The translations under genes and the position numbers were made by a program. From Piscinibacter sp. (GTDB lineage: Bacteria > Pseudomonadota > Gammaproteobacteria > Burkholderiales > Burkholderiaceae_C): a DNA stretch of 64,000 nt. How positions within the stretch are numbered: position 1 is the first letter of the stretch; every line of letters starts with the position of its first letter. Below the pieces are notes generated by a model. The model ran no database searches and had not been told where the DNA came from. It saw only the letters and a program-made list of their open reading frames with translations. Below, in pieces: positions 18,828 through 27,593 of this stretch. The stretch covers positions 1-64,000 of the forward strand of contig JAGOAS010000011.1 of assembly GCA_017983795.1 (NCBI GenBank). The letters are read 5' to 3'.

Positions 18828-20687
18828 ATGCCGACCTACCGCTCCAAGACCTCCACCGCCGGCCGCAACATGGCGGGTGCCCGCTCGCTGTGGCGTGCCA
18901 CCGGCATGAAGGACGAGGACTTCGCCAAGCCGATCATCGCGATCGCCAACTCCTTCACCCAGTTCGTGCCCGGCCACGTGCACCTCAAGGACCTGGGGCA
19001 GCTCGTCGCCCGCGAGATCGAGGCGGCCGGCGGCGTGGCCAAGGAGTTCAACACCATCGCCGTGGACGACGGCATCGCGATGGGCCACGACGGCATGCTG
19101 TATTCGCTGCCCAGCCGCGACATCATCGCCGACTCGGTCGAGTACATGGTCAACGCGCACTGTGCTGACGCGCTGGTGTGCATCTCCAACTGCGACAAGA
19201 TCACCCCGGGCATGCTGATGGCCGCGATGCGGCTGAACATCCCGGTCGTCTTCGTCAGCGGCGGCCCGATGGAGGCCGGCAAGGCACGCCTGGCGGTCGA
19301 GGGCACGCAGAAGGTCGAGATCCGCAAGCTCGACCTGATCGATGCGATGGTGATGGCCGCCGACGCCGCGGTGAGCGACGCCGACGTCGCCGAGATCGAG
19401 CGCTCCGCCTGCCCCACCTGCGGCTCCTGCTCGGGCATGTTCACCGCCAACTCGATGAACTGCCTGACCGAGGCGCTCGGCCTCGCGCTGCCGGGCAACG
19501 GCACGGTGGTGGCGACGCACGCCGACCGCGAGGCGCTCTTCAAGCGCGCCGGCCGCCTCAGCGTGGAACTGTGCCGCCGCTACTACGAGCAGGACGATGC
19601 GAGCGTGCTGCCGCGCGCGATCGGCAAGAAGGCCTTCGAGAACGCGATGGCGCTGGACATCGCCATGGGCGGCTCGACCAACACCATCCTGCACATCCTG
19701 GCCGCCGCGCAGGAAGCCGGCATCGCCTTCGACATGGACGACATCGACCGCCTCTCGCGCGACGTGCCGCAGCTGTGCAAGGTGGCGCCCAACACCAACA
19801 AGTACCACGTCGAGGACGTGCACCGCGCCGGCGGCATCATGGCCATCCTCGGCGAGCTCGATCGCGCCGGCAAGCTGCACACCGACGTGCCGACCGTGCA
19901 CGCCAGGACGATGAAGGCGGCGCTGGACGAGTGGGACATCGCCCGCGCGCCCTCCGCCGCGGTGCAGACCTTCTACAAGGCCGGGCCGGGCGGCATCCCG
20001 ACGCAGGTGGCCTTCAGCCAGGCCAGCCGCTGGCCCAGCCTGGACACCGACCGCGCCGAAGGCTGCATCCGCTCCTTCGAACATGCCTTCTCGCGCGAGG
20101 GCGGCCTGGCCGTGCTGCGCGGCAACATCGCGCGCGACGGCTGCGTCGTGAAGACCGCGGGCGTGGACGACAGCCTGCTGGTCTTCGAGGGCCCGGCCCA
20201 TGTGGTCGAGAGCCAGGACGAGGCGGTCGAGCACATCCTCGGCGACAAGGTGAAAGCCGGCGACGTGGTGGTGGTGCGCTACGAGGGCCCCAAGGGCGGG
20301 CCGGGCATGCAGGAGATGCTCTACCCGACCAGCTACATCAAGAGCAAGGGCCTGGGCAAGGCCTGCGCGCTGCTGACCGACGGCCGCTTCTCCGGCGGCA
20401 CCTCGGGCCTGTCGATCGGCCACTGCTCGCCCGAGGCCGCGGCCGGCGGCGCGATCGGCCTGGTGCGCAACGGCGACCGCATCCGCATCGACATTCCGAA
20501 GCGCAGCATCGACGTGCTGGTCGACGACGCCGAGCTGGCGCGCCGCCGCCGCGAGCAGGACGCGCTCGGCTGGAAGCCGGCGCAGCCCCGGCCGCGCAAG
20601 GTGTCGGCGGCGCTGAAGGCCTATGCCCTGCTCGCCACCAGCGCGGACAAGGGCGCGGTGCGCGACCTCTCCAAGCTCGACGGCTGA
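18828..20687 (+). CDS. ilvD: Dihydroxy-acid dehydratase
   Basis: 619 residues, matching the long bacterial IlvD form. '[14 protein letters not shown]' and '[17 protein letters not shown]' hold the iron-sulfur cysteines, and '[16 protein letters not shown]' and '[17 protein letters not shown]' are conserved C-terminal blocks. It dehydrates 2,3-dihydroxy-isovalerate and -methylvalerate in valine, leucine and isoleucine synthesis. It stands apart from other ilv genes. The 202 bases before it hold a 7-bp GC hairpin (18680-18704) without a T-run and no gene. Confidence 0.97.
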   Translation: MPTYRSKTSTAGRNMAGARSLWRATGMKDEDFAKPIIAIANSFTQFVPGHVHLKDLGQLVAREIEAAGGVAKEFNTIAVDDGIAMGHDGMLYSLPSRDIIADSVEYMVNAHCADALVCISNCDKITPGMLMAAMRLNIPVVFVSGGPMEAGKARLAVEGTQKVEIRKLDLIDAMVMAADAAVSDADVAEIERSACPTCGSCSGMFTANSMNCLTEALGLALPGNGTVVATHADREALFKRAGRLSVELCRRYYEQDDASVLPRAIGKKAFENAMALDIAMGGSTNTILHILAAAQEAGIAFDMDDIDRLSRDVPQLCKVAPNTNKYHVEDVHRAGGIMAILGELDRAGKLHTDVPTVHARTMKAALDEWDIARAPSAAVQTFYKAGPGGIPTQVAFSQASRWPSLDTDRAEGCIRSFEHAFSREGGLAVLRGNIARDGCVVKTAGVDDSLLVFEGPAHVVESQDEAVEHILGDKVKAGDVVVVRYEGPKGGPGMQEMLYPTSYIKSKGLGKACALLTDGRFSGGTSGLSIGHCSPEAAAGGAIGLVRNGDRIRIDIPKRSIDVLVDDAELARRRREQDALGWKPAQPRPRKVSAALKAYALLATSADKGAVRDLSKLDG

Positions 20688-20701
20688 ACCGCGACCCGGC
20701 G

Positions 20702-21364
20702 ATGAAGCTGCTCGACGCACTGCAGGACGAGCACGCGCTCATCGACCGGGTGCTCGGGTCGTTTCGCAGCTACGTCGACGCGCTCGTCGACGGCACGGCG
20801 GATGGGGAGGACGGCGCGCGCTTCGCCGCCTTCTTCAGCGAATTCGCCGGCCATTTCCATCACGACCGCGAGGAGCGCGTGTTCTTCCACGCGCTGATCA
20901 CGCAGGCCGAACTGCCGGCCGAGCGCGGGCCGGTGCACGCCCTCGCGCACGAGCACGCCGAGATGGCGCAGTGGCTGCACGAGATGACGCCGCTTCTCGA
21001 ACGCGGGCCGCTCTCCGACGACGAGCGCGCCCGGCTTCAGGCCCTGGCAACGCGCTACTCGCGCGCGCTGTGGCGGCACATCGACGCCGAGAATTCGGTG
21101 CTGTATCCGCAGGGCGCGGAGCGGCTCGCGCGCTGCGGCGTGCGTGAGCTTGCTGATCGGCCGATGAGCGAAGCCGAGGCGGCCGCGCGCGAGGGCGCCG
21201 CGGCCTTGCTGCTGCGCTACCCGCCGAGCGAGGACGCTGCGCTCACGCGCGGCGACGGCTGCTTCATGTGCCGCGCCCACGGCGACACCTGCAAGGGACT
21301 CGAAGCCGAGTGGTGGACCGAGCTCGAGTGGGAAGAGTTCTACGACCGCGACGCGAGCGACTGA
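20702..21364 (+). CDS. Hemerythrin-domain protein with C-terminal Cys motif
   Basis: 220 residues. Ligand helices: 'LQDEHALIDRVL', 'FFSEFAGHFHHDREERVFF', 'HALAHEHAEMAQWL' and 'LWRHIDAENSVLYP', a complete di-iron set of the bacterial hemerythrin/RIC-like kind. After the bundle lies an extra domain with 'GCFMCRAHGDTCKG', a C-x2-C-x6-C arrangement that could bind a metal or form a redox switch, then an acidic tail. It begins 14 bases after ilvD, whose iron-sulfur cluster is oxygen- and NO-sensitive, so a role in protecting or repairing that cluster is an attractive inference. Confidence 0.85.
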   Translation: MKLLDALQDEHALIDRVLGSFRSYVDALVDGTADGEDGARFAAFFSEFAGHFHHDREERVFFHALITQAELPAERGPVHALAHEHAEMAQWLHEMTPLLERGPLSDDERARLQALATRYSRALWRHIDAENSVLYPQGAERLARCGVRELADRPMSEAEAAAREGAAALLLRYPPSEDAALTRGDGCFMCRAHGDTCKGLEAEWWTELEWEEFYDRDASD

Positions 21365-21751
21365 AGAAGCGACGCGGCGAGCAGAGACTGCCGATCCGGC
21401 GCGGCGTGTTCGCCGGCGAAGCCGTCGGCCACGGCGACCACGCGGTCCAGCGTGCCGGCGCGGTGGTCGGCCAGGTAGGCGATCACCGGCATCACCGAGC
21501 AGTCGGTGTTGAAGAGATCCGGGTTGTCGGCGCTGGCCTGCTGCGCTCCGCGGTTCAGCACGTCCTGGTTGCGCGCAATGGTCACCCTCGACCAGGGTCT
21601 CGTACTTGAGGCAGCCTTCCTTGGGCGTCTTGACGATCACCGCGAAGGCGTCGCTCGACAGCGTGTAGTGCGACGTGATGCAGGCGTTGTCGCGGTTGCA
21701 GCGGCTGTCGGCGCGCGGCTCGGGCGCGCCGGGGCGGCTGGCCGGCCTCCT
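21340..21751 (-). pseudogene. Frameshifted remnant of a small, probably secreted protein gene
   Basis: Minus-strand coding traces run in two frames. Upstream of about 21590 one frame reads '...RCNRDNACITSHYTLSSD' and 'KTPKEGCLKYETLVEG'. From there a second frame reads 'TIARNQDVLNRGAQQ' and continues to a stop at 21340. The first frame has no start codon: it is open only back to the TGA of the SnoaL-like gene, where a good AAGGAGG sequence survives without an ATG behind it. Evenly spaced Cys suggest an exported protein. The end overlaps the hemerythrin gene by 25 bases. The family was not recognised. Confidence 0.5.
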
Positions 21752-22204
21752 TCAGCGCTGCGGCGGCGCGGCCAGCCGCCGGCGCAGCAGGCGCATCAGC
21801 GCGCCGAGCAGCGGCACGCGTTCGTAGAGCTGCCGGGCCGGATCCCAGAAGTCGAGGTGTTCGAGCACGCGGCCATCGGCGCCGAAGACGAGCCGGCTGG
21901 CGCCGTCGATGCGGCCGCCGGCGAAGCTGAAATCCCAGCGCAGCCAGGCGGCGTCACCTTCGCAGGCGGATTCGGTGATGCAAAAGCGCGGCTCGCGCAC
22001 CTGCGTGGCCATGTGCTCGAAGATGTTGCGCAGCGCGGCGTGGCCGCGCACGTTGTTGAACGGGTCGCGAAAGCGCGCGTCGCTCGCGTAGAGCGCGAGC
22101 AGCGCGTCCAGGCGGGCGGCCGATCCGTCGAGGGCTTCGTAGGCGGCCGCGACGCGGCGCACGCGCGCGTCGGTGCTCGAGCCGCCGGGCATCGGAACGT
22201 TCAT
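21752..22204 (-). CDS. SnoaL/NTF2-like protein
   Basis: 150 residues with the NTF2 pattern: an N-terminal helix ('RVAAAYEALDGSAARLDALL'), 'LYASDARFRDPFNNVRG', and a sheet ending 'VLEHLDFWDPARQLYERVP'. Similar proteins close the fatty-acid modification operon in other proteobacteria. Function is unknown; a lipid- or steroid-like small-molecule binding or isomerase role is usual for the fold. ATGA overlap with the preceding SDR gene shows translational coupling. Confidence 0.85.
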   Translation of the reverse strand: MNVPMPGGSSTDARVRRVAAAYEALDGSAARLDALLALYASDARFRDPFNNVRGHAALRNIFEHMATQVREPRFCITESACEGDAAWLRWDFSFAGGRIDGASRLVFGADGRVLEHLDFWDPARQLYERVPLLGALMRLLRRRLAAPPQR

Positions 22205-22989
22205 GGCTGCGTGACGCGGCGCACCGCGAAGAAATAGCTGCGTTCGCCGAGGTGCCGCAAGAGCTTCATCAGGAGCGTGAAGCGGCGCGGGAAGTGCATC
22301 TCGTAGCGCCCGGCGGCCCATCCGGCCAGTATCGCGCGCGCGGCGGCGTCGGGCTGCATCAGCGCCGGCATGGCGAAGTCGTTGCCGGCCGTCATCGGCG
22401 TATCGACGAAGCCGGGGTTGATCACCGACACGCCGAGGCCGCGATCGTGCAGATCGAGGTAGAGGATTTCCGCGAGGTTGTTGAGCGCCGCCTTGGTCGG
22501 CCCGTAGGCGAGTGCCTTGGGCAAGCCGCGGTAGCCGGCCACGCTGGCCATCAGGCTGACGTGGCCGCAGCCGGCCGCGAGCAGCGTCGGCAGCACCACC
22601 TCGAGCAGCTGCGTCGCGCCGAGGTAGTTCACCTCCATGTGCTCGCGCAGCGCCGCGGCCGAGAGCGCGCTGGCGTGCAGCGGCTCCCAGCGCCCGGCGC
22701 AGTACAGCACCAGCGCGGGCGCGCCCCATTGCGCGTGCAGTTGCGCGAAGGCCGCGCGCAGTTCGCCGGGCCGCGTCACGTCGGCCTGCAGCGCCAGGCT
22801 GCCGGGCAGGCCGGCGCAGGCCGCGGCCAGCCGCGCCTGGCCGCGTGCCGACAGCGCCACCTTCGCGCCCGCGGCGTGCAGCGCGCGCGCGGTGGCCAGG
22901 CCGATGCCGCTGGACGCGCCGACCAGCCACACCGCCCGCCCGCGCCAGTCGCGCAGCGGCGGGTTGAGGGGCCTGGGTGCGAAGCGCAT
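22201..22989 (-). CDS. SDR-family NAD(P)-dependent oxidoreductase
   Basis: 262 residues from ATG 22989. 'VWLVGASSGIGLATARAL' is the cofactor motif, 'LYCAGRWEPL' the NAG-like strand, 'LMASVAGYRGLPKALAYGPTK' (in pieces) the Ser and the Tyr-x-x-x-Lys catalytic set, and 'VINPGFVDTPM' the classical PG motif. It is intact, unlike the SDR at 14408. It sits inside the fatty-acid modification operon and is likely a membrane-lipid or acyl intermediate reductase; the substrate is unknown. Confidence 0.9.
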   Translation of the reverse strand: MRFAPRPLNPPLRDWRGRAVWLVGASSGIGLATARALHAAGAKVALSARGQARLAAACAGLPGSLALQADVTRPGELRAAFAQLHAQWGAPALVLYCAGRWEPLHASALSAAALREHMEVNYLGATQLLEVVLPTLLAAGCGHVSLMASVAGYRGLPKALAYGPTKAALNNLAEILYLDLHDRGLGVSVINPGFVDTPMTAGNDFAMPALMQPDAAARAILAGWAAGRYEMHFPRRFTLLMKLLRHLGERSYFFAVRRVTQP

Positions 22990-23014
22990 GGCGTGCGGCC
23001 GGCGGTGCCCGCGT

Positions 23015-23575
23015 TCAGGCGCGCTGGAAGGCGATCTGCACATCGCCCAGCGTGACGCCCCACTTCGAGAAGCGCGCGCGGTTGAGCACGTGGCGCGCGT
23101 CGATGCGGTGCATCCAGTCGTCGACATCGACCTCCCAGGTGCGCCCCTGGACGGGCAGCAGCAGCCGGTACTGCCAGCGCACCGCCGAGCCGCTGGCTTC
23201 GCCGCGCGCCGCGCCGACCACGTCGTCGGCGCGGCCGCTCCAGCGCTGCGGCGCCTCGCTGCGGATGCGCCAGATGCGCTGCGAGCGCTCGCCGTCGTCG
23301 TAGAGAAAGTCCTCGGTCAGCACGCCGTCGCCACCCTGCCACTCGCCCACCATCCGCACGACGAAGCGCCGGCGCACATCGCCGAAGCGATCGACGAACA
23401 GGCCCTGGGCCGACAGCGGCCCGCGGAAGTAGTCCGCCAGGTCGAGCGCGGGCGTCTGCTCGCGGTAGCGCTCCAGCGGCGCGGCGCCACAGCCGCCGAG
23501 CAGCGCGCTGCCGCCGGCACCGAGGGCGGCCAGCAGCAGGCGGCGACGACGGGCTTGGTGTGCTCGAAGGTTCAT
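23015..23575 (-). CDS. DUF3833 lipoprotein
   Basis: 186 residues. A basic N terminus and the lipobox 'ALLGGC' give a lipoprotein, with Cys about residue 29. The mature part reads 'DLADYFRGPLSAQGLFVDRFG', typical of DUF3833, then 'SEAPQRWSGRADDVVG' and ends in a beta-rich 'FSKWGVTLGDVQIAF'. DUF3833 proteins are lipocalin-like and recur in this operon type. A part in carrying a modified lipid is inference. It overlaps the MFS gene by four bases. Confidence 0.85.
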   Translation of the reverse strand: MNLRAHQARRRRLLLAALGAGGSALLGGCGAAPLERYREQTPALDLADYFRGPLSAQGLFVDRFGDVRRRFVVRMVGEWQGGDGVLTEDFLYDDGERSQRIWRIRSEAPQRWSGRADDVVGAARGEASGSAVRWQYRLLLPVQGRTWEVDVDDWMHRIDARHVLNRARFSKWGVTLGDVQIAFQRA

Positions 23576-24888
23576 GCGGCGATCTCCTTGCGATGGCGCG
23601 GCAGCGCCCACAGCGCCGCGGCGGCGAGCTTGAACGCCACCGGCAGGCCGACGTAGACGGCCAGCAGCGCGGCCGGGTCGTGCGCGGCGGCGTCGCCCTG
23701 CGCGGCGCGGTAGCCGAGCGCATGCGCGAGCGGCAGCGCCAGGCCGGCGGCCAGCGCCAGCGTGCTCTTGTTGACCAGCGCCCACCAGCCGAAGCCGCGC
23801 GCACGCTGCGCGGCGCCGCCGGCTTCGAGGCGGGCGATCCAGAGCGTCTGGCCGGCGAGCGTCTCCAGCGCCAGCGCGGCACCGGTGAGCAGGCACATGA
23901 GCAGGAAGACCGCGGGGGTCGGCGCCATGCCGAAGGGCAGGAAGGCCAGCGCTGCGGCGCCCATGCCGAGACTCCAGGCACGCGCCGCGCCCCAGCGCTG
24001 CACCGCCCGCGAGGCCAGCGGCAACGCGGCGGCCGCGCTGCCGAAGTACAGCAGCAGCGCGAGCGCCTGCAGCGAAGGCCCGCCTCCGAGCACGTCGCCG
24101 ACGACCAGCAGCACCAGTGCGGAGGGCACGGCCGACGCGATGCCGCTGACGAGTTGCACCAGCAAGGGCCCGACCCACGCACGCGGCAGCGTGTGCGGCG
24201 GCACGCGCGCCTCGACGAGCGCCGCGGCGCGAACCGGCGCGGACCACGGCGCCGACGCGACGCTGCGCAGCGGCAGCAGCGCCCACGCGGCCAGCCCGGC
24301 CAGCAGCCACCACAGCGCCACCGTGGCCGGCCAGCCGGCCAGCGCCGGCAGCAGGCTGGCGACGAGCACGCCGGCCAGCGCGCCCAGCTCGCGCGCCGAT
24401 ACCCAACGCACCTGCGCTGCTTCGGCCGCGTGGTCCGGCCCGGCCTGCGATTCGGCCTGCGCCAGCTGCACGCCCCAGGCCTGCAGCGCCAGCTGCGCCA
24501 CGCTGTAGCCCAGCGAGGTGAGCAGCAGCGCCAGCGCGGCGAGGCTCCAGCCGGCCGCGCCGGGCGGCCAGTCGAGCAGGAAGAGCGCGCTCCAGCCGGC
24601 CCCCATCAGCGCTGCGCCGCCGAGGCCGAGGCGCGGCAGCCAGTCGTGGCCGCGTTCGCCCAGGCGGTCCAGGCGCTGGCCGATCCAGGGGTCGAGCGCG
24701 GCGTCGATCACGCGCACCGCGAGCAGCAGGCCGCCGAGCGCGGCGAGGTTCCAGCCCGGCTGCGCGGCCATGTGCGCAGGCCAGTGCACATACAGCGGCA
24801 GGGCCGCGAAGGCGAGCGGCACGGCCCAGGCGCCGTAGCGCAGGCGCGCAGACGGGGCGAGCGCGGCTGGCGTGGCGCAAGCGTGCAT
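23572..24888 (-). CDS. MFS transporter, GPH/MFS_2-like
   Basis: 438 residues with about 12 hydrophobic segments. 'VRVIDAALDPWIGQRLDRLG' holds the D-x(4)-G motif of glycoside-pentoside-hexuronide:cation symporters and MFSD2-type lipid transporters. 'GFGWWALVNKSTLALAAGLAL' (in pieces) is the matching C-terminal block. In this operon a lysolipid or fatty-acid transport role would fit better than sugar uptake, by analogy with MFSD2; that is inference. Confidence 0.85.
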   Translation of the reverse strand: MHACATPAALAPSARLRYGAWAVPLAFAALPLYVHWPAHMAAQPGWNLAALGGLLLAVRVIDAALDPWIGQRLDRLGERGHDWLPRLGLGGAALMGAGWSALFLLDWPPGAAGWSLAALALLLTSLGYSVAQLALQAWGVQLAQAESQAGPDHAAEAAQVRWVSARELGALAGVLVASLLPALAGWPATVALWWLLAGLAAWALLPLRSVASAPWSAPVRAAALVEARVPPHTLPRAWVGPLLVQLVSGIASAVPSALVLLVVGDVLGGGPSLQALALLLYFGSAAAALPLASRAVQRWGAARAWSLGMGAAALAFLPFGMAPTPAVFLLMCLLTGAALALETLAGQTLWIARLEAGGAAQRARGFGWWALVNKSTLALAAGLALPLAHALGYRAAQGDAAAHDPAALLAVYVGLPVAFKLAAAALWALPRHRKEIAA

Positions 24889-24911
24889 GGCGCGGCCAGG
24901 GTGGCGAGGCG

Positions 24912-25511
24912 TCAGGCCGAACGGCCGAGCAGGCGCTCGCGCAGCTCGGGCTGCGACGAATGCGGCGCCAGCCAGATGCCGAAGAAGCGCGGCCCGAACA
25001 CCGGGTCGAGCAATTCCACCGGCGCGCCGGCGTTGTGCGCGAAGCTCGAACTGGCGGCGCGCGGCTGCCAGCGGCCGACGATCACGTCGCCGCGGTTCAC
25101 GTCCGGGAAGGCGCGCGCCATGAATTCGCGCCAGCGCGCTTCGTCGGCGGGCGCGATCTCGCCGCCGCGGCGCATCTCCTGGATCGAGCGATCGACGATG
25201 GCCGCGCCGGAGAGCTTGCGCAGGTAGGCGAGCTTGAGCTCGAAGGCGCTGGCCTCGGGCCGGGCCGGGTCGAAGCCCGCGGCCACCGCCAGCTCGGCCT
25301 CGTAGACGGCCAGCCCCATGAAGCGCAGCGTGCCGCGCCCGCGCACGCCGAGGCGGGGCTCGCCATCGGCGCCATCGGGGGTGTCGGAGGTGTTGCGGGC
25401 GAGCGCGCGGCGGGTGGGGGCCATGATCGACAGGGGCAGCAGCAGGGTCAGGGCCGCCGCGCCCAGCGCGGACGCGGCGACGGCGTGGAAGCGGCGGCGA
25501 CGCGCCGGCAT
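24912..25511 (-). CDS. Chalcone-isomerase-like exported protein
   Basis: 199 residues with an N-terminal hydrophobic segment (about 8-30, 'ALGAAALTLLLPLSIMA'), so exported or anchored. The fold segment 'RGRGTLRFMGLAVYEAELAV' is the opening of chalcone-isomerase-like proteins. 'LKLAYLRKLSGAAIVDRSI' and 'FAHNAGAPVELLDPVFGPRF' (in pieces) follow. Plant relatives without isomerase activity bind fatty acids, which matches the operon. Start ATG 25511 is four bases after the stop of the cyclopropane-type synthase. Confidence 0.85.
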   Translation of the reverse strand: MPARRRRFHAVAASALGAAALTLLLPLSIMAPTRRALARNTSDTPDGADGEPRLGVRGRGTLRFMGLAVYEAELAVAAGFDPARPEASAFELKLAYLRKLSGAAIVDRSIQEMRRGGEIAPADEARWREFMARAFPDVNRGDVIVGRWQPRAASSSFAHNAGAPVELLDPVFGPRFFGIWLAPHSSQPELRERLLGRSA

Positions 25512-25515
25512 GCGC

Positions 25516-26766
25516 TCATCGCGCGCGCAGCGTGAACTGGATGACATCGGTCTGGCGCGCCGCGAAGGCGGCTTCGCAATAGGCGAGGTAGAAGCGCCAC
25601 AGGCGGATGAAGCGCTCGTCGTGGCCGAGCGCGCGCACCTGCGGCAGCTTCGCTTCGAAGGCCGCCGACCACAGCGCCAGCGTGCGCGCATAGTCGCCGC
25701 CGAAGGCGAGTTCGTTCACCACCTCCAGGCCGGCGCGGCGCGCCTGTTCGACGAAGGCCGCGCGCGAGGGCAGCATGCCGCCGGGGAAGACGTGGCGCTG
25801 GATGAAGTCGCTGCCGCGGCGGTAGTCGTCGAACAGCGCGTCGGCGATGACGATGGACTGCACGCAGGCGCGCCCGCCCGGCCGCAGGCACGCGCGCAGC
25901 GTCTCGAACCAGGTCGGCCACCAGGCCTCGCCGACGGCCTCCACCATCTCGATCGAGACGATGCCGTCGTAGCGCTGCCCGCGCGCCGCTTCGGCGCGCA
26001 GGTCGCGGTAGTCCTGCAGGCGCAGGTCCGTGCTGCCCGCAAGCCCGGCCTCGCCGAGGCGCCGGCGCGCGAAGGCGAGCTGCTCGGTGGACAGCGTCAC
26101 GCCGGTCAGGTGCGCGCCGCGCCGCGCCGCGCGCTCGGCCAGCGCGCCCCAGCCGCAGCCGATCTCGAGCAGGCGCATGCCCTCGCGCAGGCCGACTTCG
26201 GCCAGCGCGCGATCCATCTTGCGTTCCTGCGCCTGCTCGAAGCCGAGCGCGGGGGTGTCGCCCCACCAGGCGCTCGAATAGTTCCAGCTCGGATCCAGCC
26301 ACAGTGCGTAGAAGTCGTTGCCGAGGTCGTAATGCGCGCCGATGTTGCGGCGGCTGCCGGCGCGCGTGTTGCGGTTCGACAGGTGGCGCAGCCCGTGCAG
26401 CACGCGCGCCCAGGGCCGGCCGTAGACGGCATCGCGCAGCGCCTCGCGCTGGCGCAGGAAGAGCTGCAGCAGGCCGACGAGATGTTCGGTGTCCCACAGG
26501 CCTTCGAGGTAGGTCTCGGCGAAGCCGATGTCGCCGTCGCGCAGCGTGCGTGCGTAGACCCGGTCGTCGTGGATGCGCAGGCGCAGCCCCGGCGCCGGCT
26601 CGCCCTGGCCGAGGCGATGCGGGCCGCGTGCGTCGTGCAGCAGCAGCGCCTCGCCCTGCATGCGCGCGAGCAGCGCATGGGCGCTGCGCGCGGCCCAGGG
26701 CGCGCGCGGCGTGGCCGCGCCCGATCGGGCATGCAGCGGCGAGGCGTTCGGGGTCGGCAGGGTCAT
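25516..26766 (-). CDS. cfa: Cyclopropane-fatty-acyl-phospholipid synthase-family methyltransferase
   Basis: 416 residues. Conserved blocks are 'IGAHYDLGNDFYALWLD', SAM site 'LLEIGCGWGALAERAARRG', 'GIVSIEMVEAVGEAWWPTWF' and 'SDFIQRHVFPGGMLPS'. The family methylates the double bond of membrane acyl chains with SAM. In this operon type the product may be a 10-methyl, furan or cyclopropane acyl chain made together with the FAD enzyme. ATG 26766 overlaps the DUF1365 stop (ATGA). Confidence 0.92.
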   Translation of the reverse strand: MTLPTPNASPLHARSGAATPRAPWAARSAHALLARMQGEALLLHDARGPHRLGQGEPAPGLRLRIHDDRVYARTLRDGDIGFAETYLEGLWDTEHLVGLLQLFLRQREALRDAVYGRPWARVLHGLRHLSNRNTRAGSRRNIGAHYDLGNDFYALWLDPSWNYSSAWWGDTPALGFEQAQERKMDRALAEVGLREGMRLLEIGCGWGALAERAARRGAHLTGVTLSTEQLAFARRRLGEAGLAGSTDLRLQDYRDLRAEAARGQRYDGIVSIEMVEAVGEAWWPTWFETLRACLRPGGRACVQSIVIADALFDDYRRGSDFIQRHVFPGGMLPSRAAFVEQARRAGLEVVNELAFGGDYARTLALWSAAFEAKLPQVRALGHDERFIRLWRFYLAYCEAAFAARQTDVIQFTLRAR

Positions 26767-27593
26767 GGCGAGATCCGCTCCGGATGAGAGGCCGGCGGGG
26801 TCGGGGTCGATGCCGGCGAGGGCGAAGGATCGGCAGGCCGGCTGAACCAGGGCACGCGCTTGGCCCACAGCCGCAGCGCCTGCCAGTGGATGCGCAGCGT
26901 GACGGCCCAGGCCGCCGCCGGCGCGCGCCACAGCAAGGCGCGCACCGCGGCCTGCGTCAGCGGCGTGGCGTGGCCGGAGAGGCTGGTCAGCAGGCGCGGC
27001 GAGCCGTCCGGTGCGTGCAGCTCGACGCGCGAGACCAGGCGCACGCCCTCGGCCTCGTCGCGGCGCATGAAGCGGAAGCGGTAGCCGCCCTGCATGTCGA
27101 AGAAGGGCGAGACGTGCAGGCGCTTGGGCGCCGCCAGCGTGCGCCCGAAGGCGACGCCCTCGCCCTGCAGCACGTAGCTGTGGCGCTCGCCGAAGGTGTT
27201 GTGCACCTCGGCGACGATGGCCGCCAGCGAGCCGTCGGCGCGCTGCGCGAACCAGAAGCTCACCGGCTTGAAGGCGTAGCCGAACATGCGCGGCAGCGTC
27301 TGCAGCCAGACCTCGCCGTCGGCGTCGTGCACGCCGGCCGCGGCGAGTTGCGCGTCGAGCCAGGCCAGCGCATCCGCGCCGCCGGCGCCGTGGTCGCGGT
27401 CGTGAAACGCGAACAGCGCGCGGCGGTTGCGCGCCAGCGCCGCGCAGGGCCGCTCGCGCAGGCTGCGCATCGGCAGCAGCAGGAAGGGCAGCGGGTAGGC
27501 GAAGGCGTGGTGGCGCGGCGCGAAGCGCTCGTGGCGCACCCGGCCCCAGGCGAGCAGCGCGCCGGGCGCAGCGGCGCCGCGCGGCGCGCTCAT
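26763..27593 (-). CDS. DUF1365 protein
   Basis: 276 residues. 'WGRVRHERFAPRHHAFAYPL' opens it as in all DUF1365 proteins. 'PRMFGYAFKPVSFWF' and 'VHNTFGERHSYVL' are the strongest signatures, and the chain continues with 'KRLHVSPFFDMQGGYRFRF'. The family is almost always between an FAD amine-oxidase-like gene and a cyclopropane-type synthase, as here. Its function is unproven. A proline-rich tail ('PSPSPASTPTPPASHP') is particular to this copy. Confidence 0.9.
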   Translation of the reverse strand: MSAPRGAAAPGALLAWGRVRHERFAPRHHAFAYPLPFLLLPMRSLRERPCAALARNRRALFAFHDRDHGAGGADALAWLDAQLAAAGVHDADGEVWLQTLPRMFGYAFKPVSFWFAQRADGSLAAIVAEVHNTFGERHSYVLQGEGVAFGRTLAAPKRLHVSPFFDMQGGYRFRFMRRDEAEGVRLVSRVELHAPDGSPRLLTSLSGHATPLTQAAVRALLWRAPAAAWAVTLRIHWQALRLWAKRVPWFSRPADPSPSPASTPTPPASHPERISP

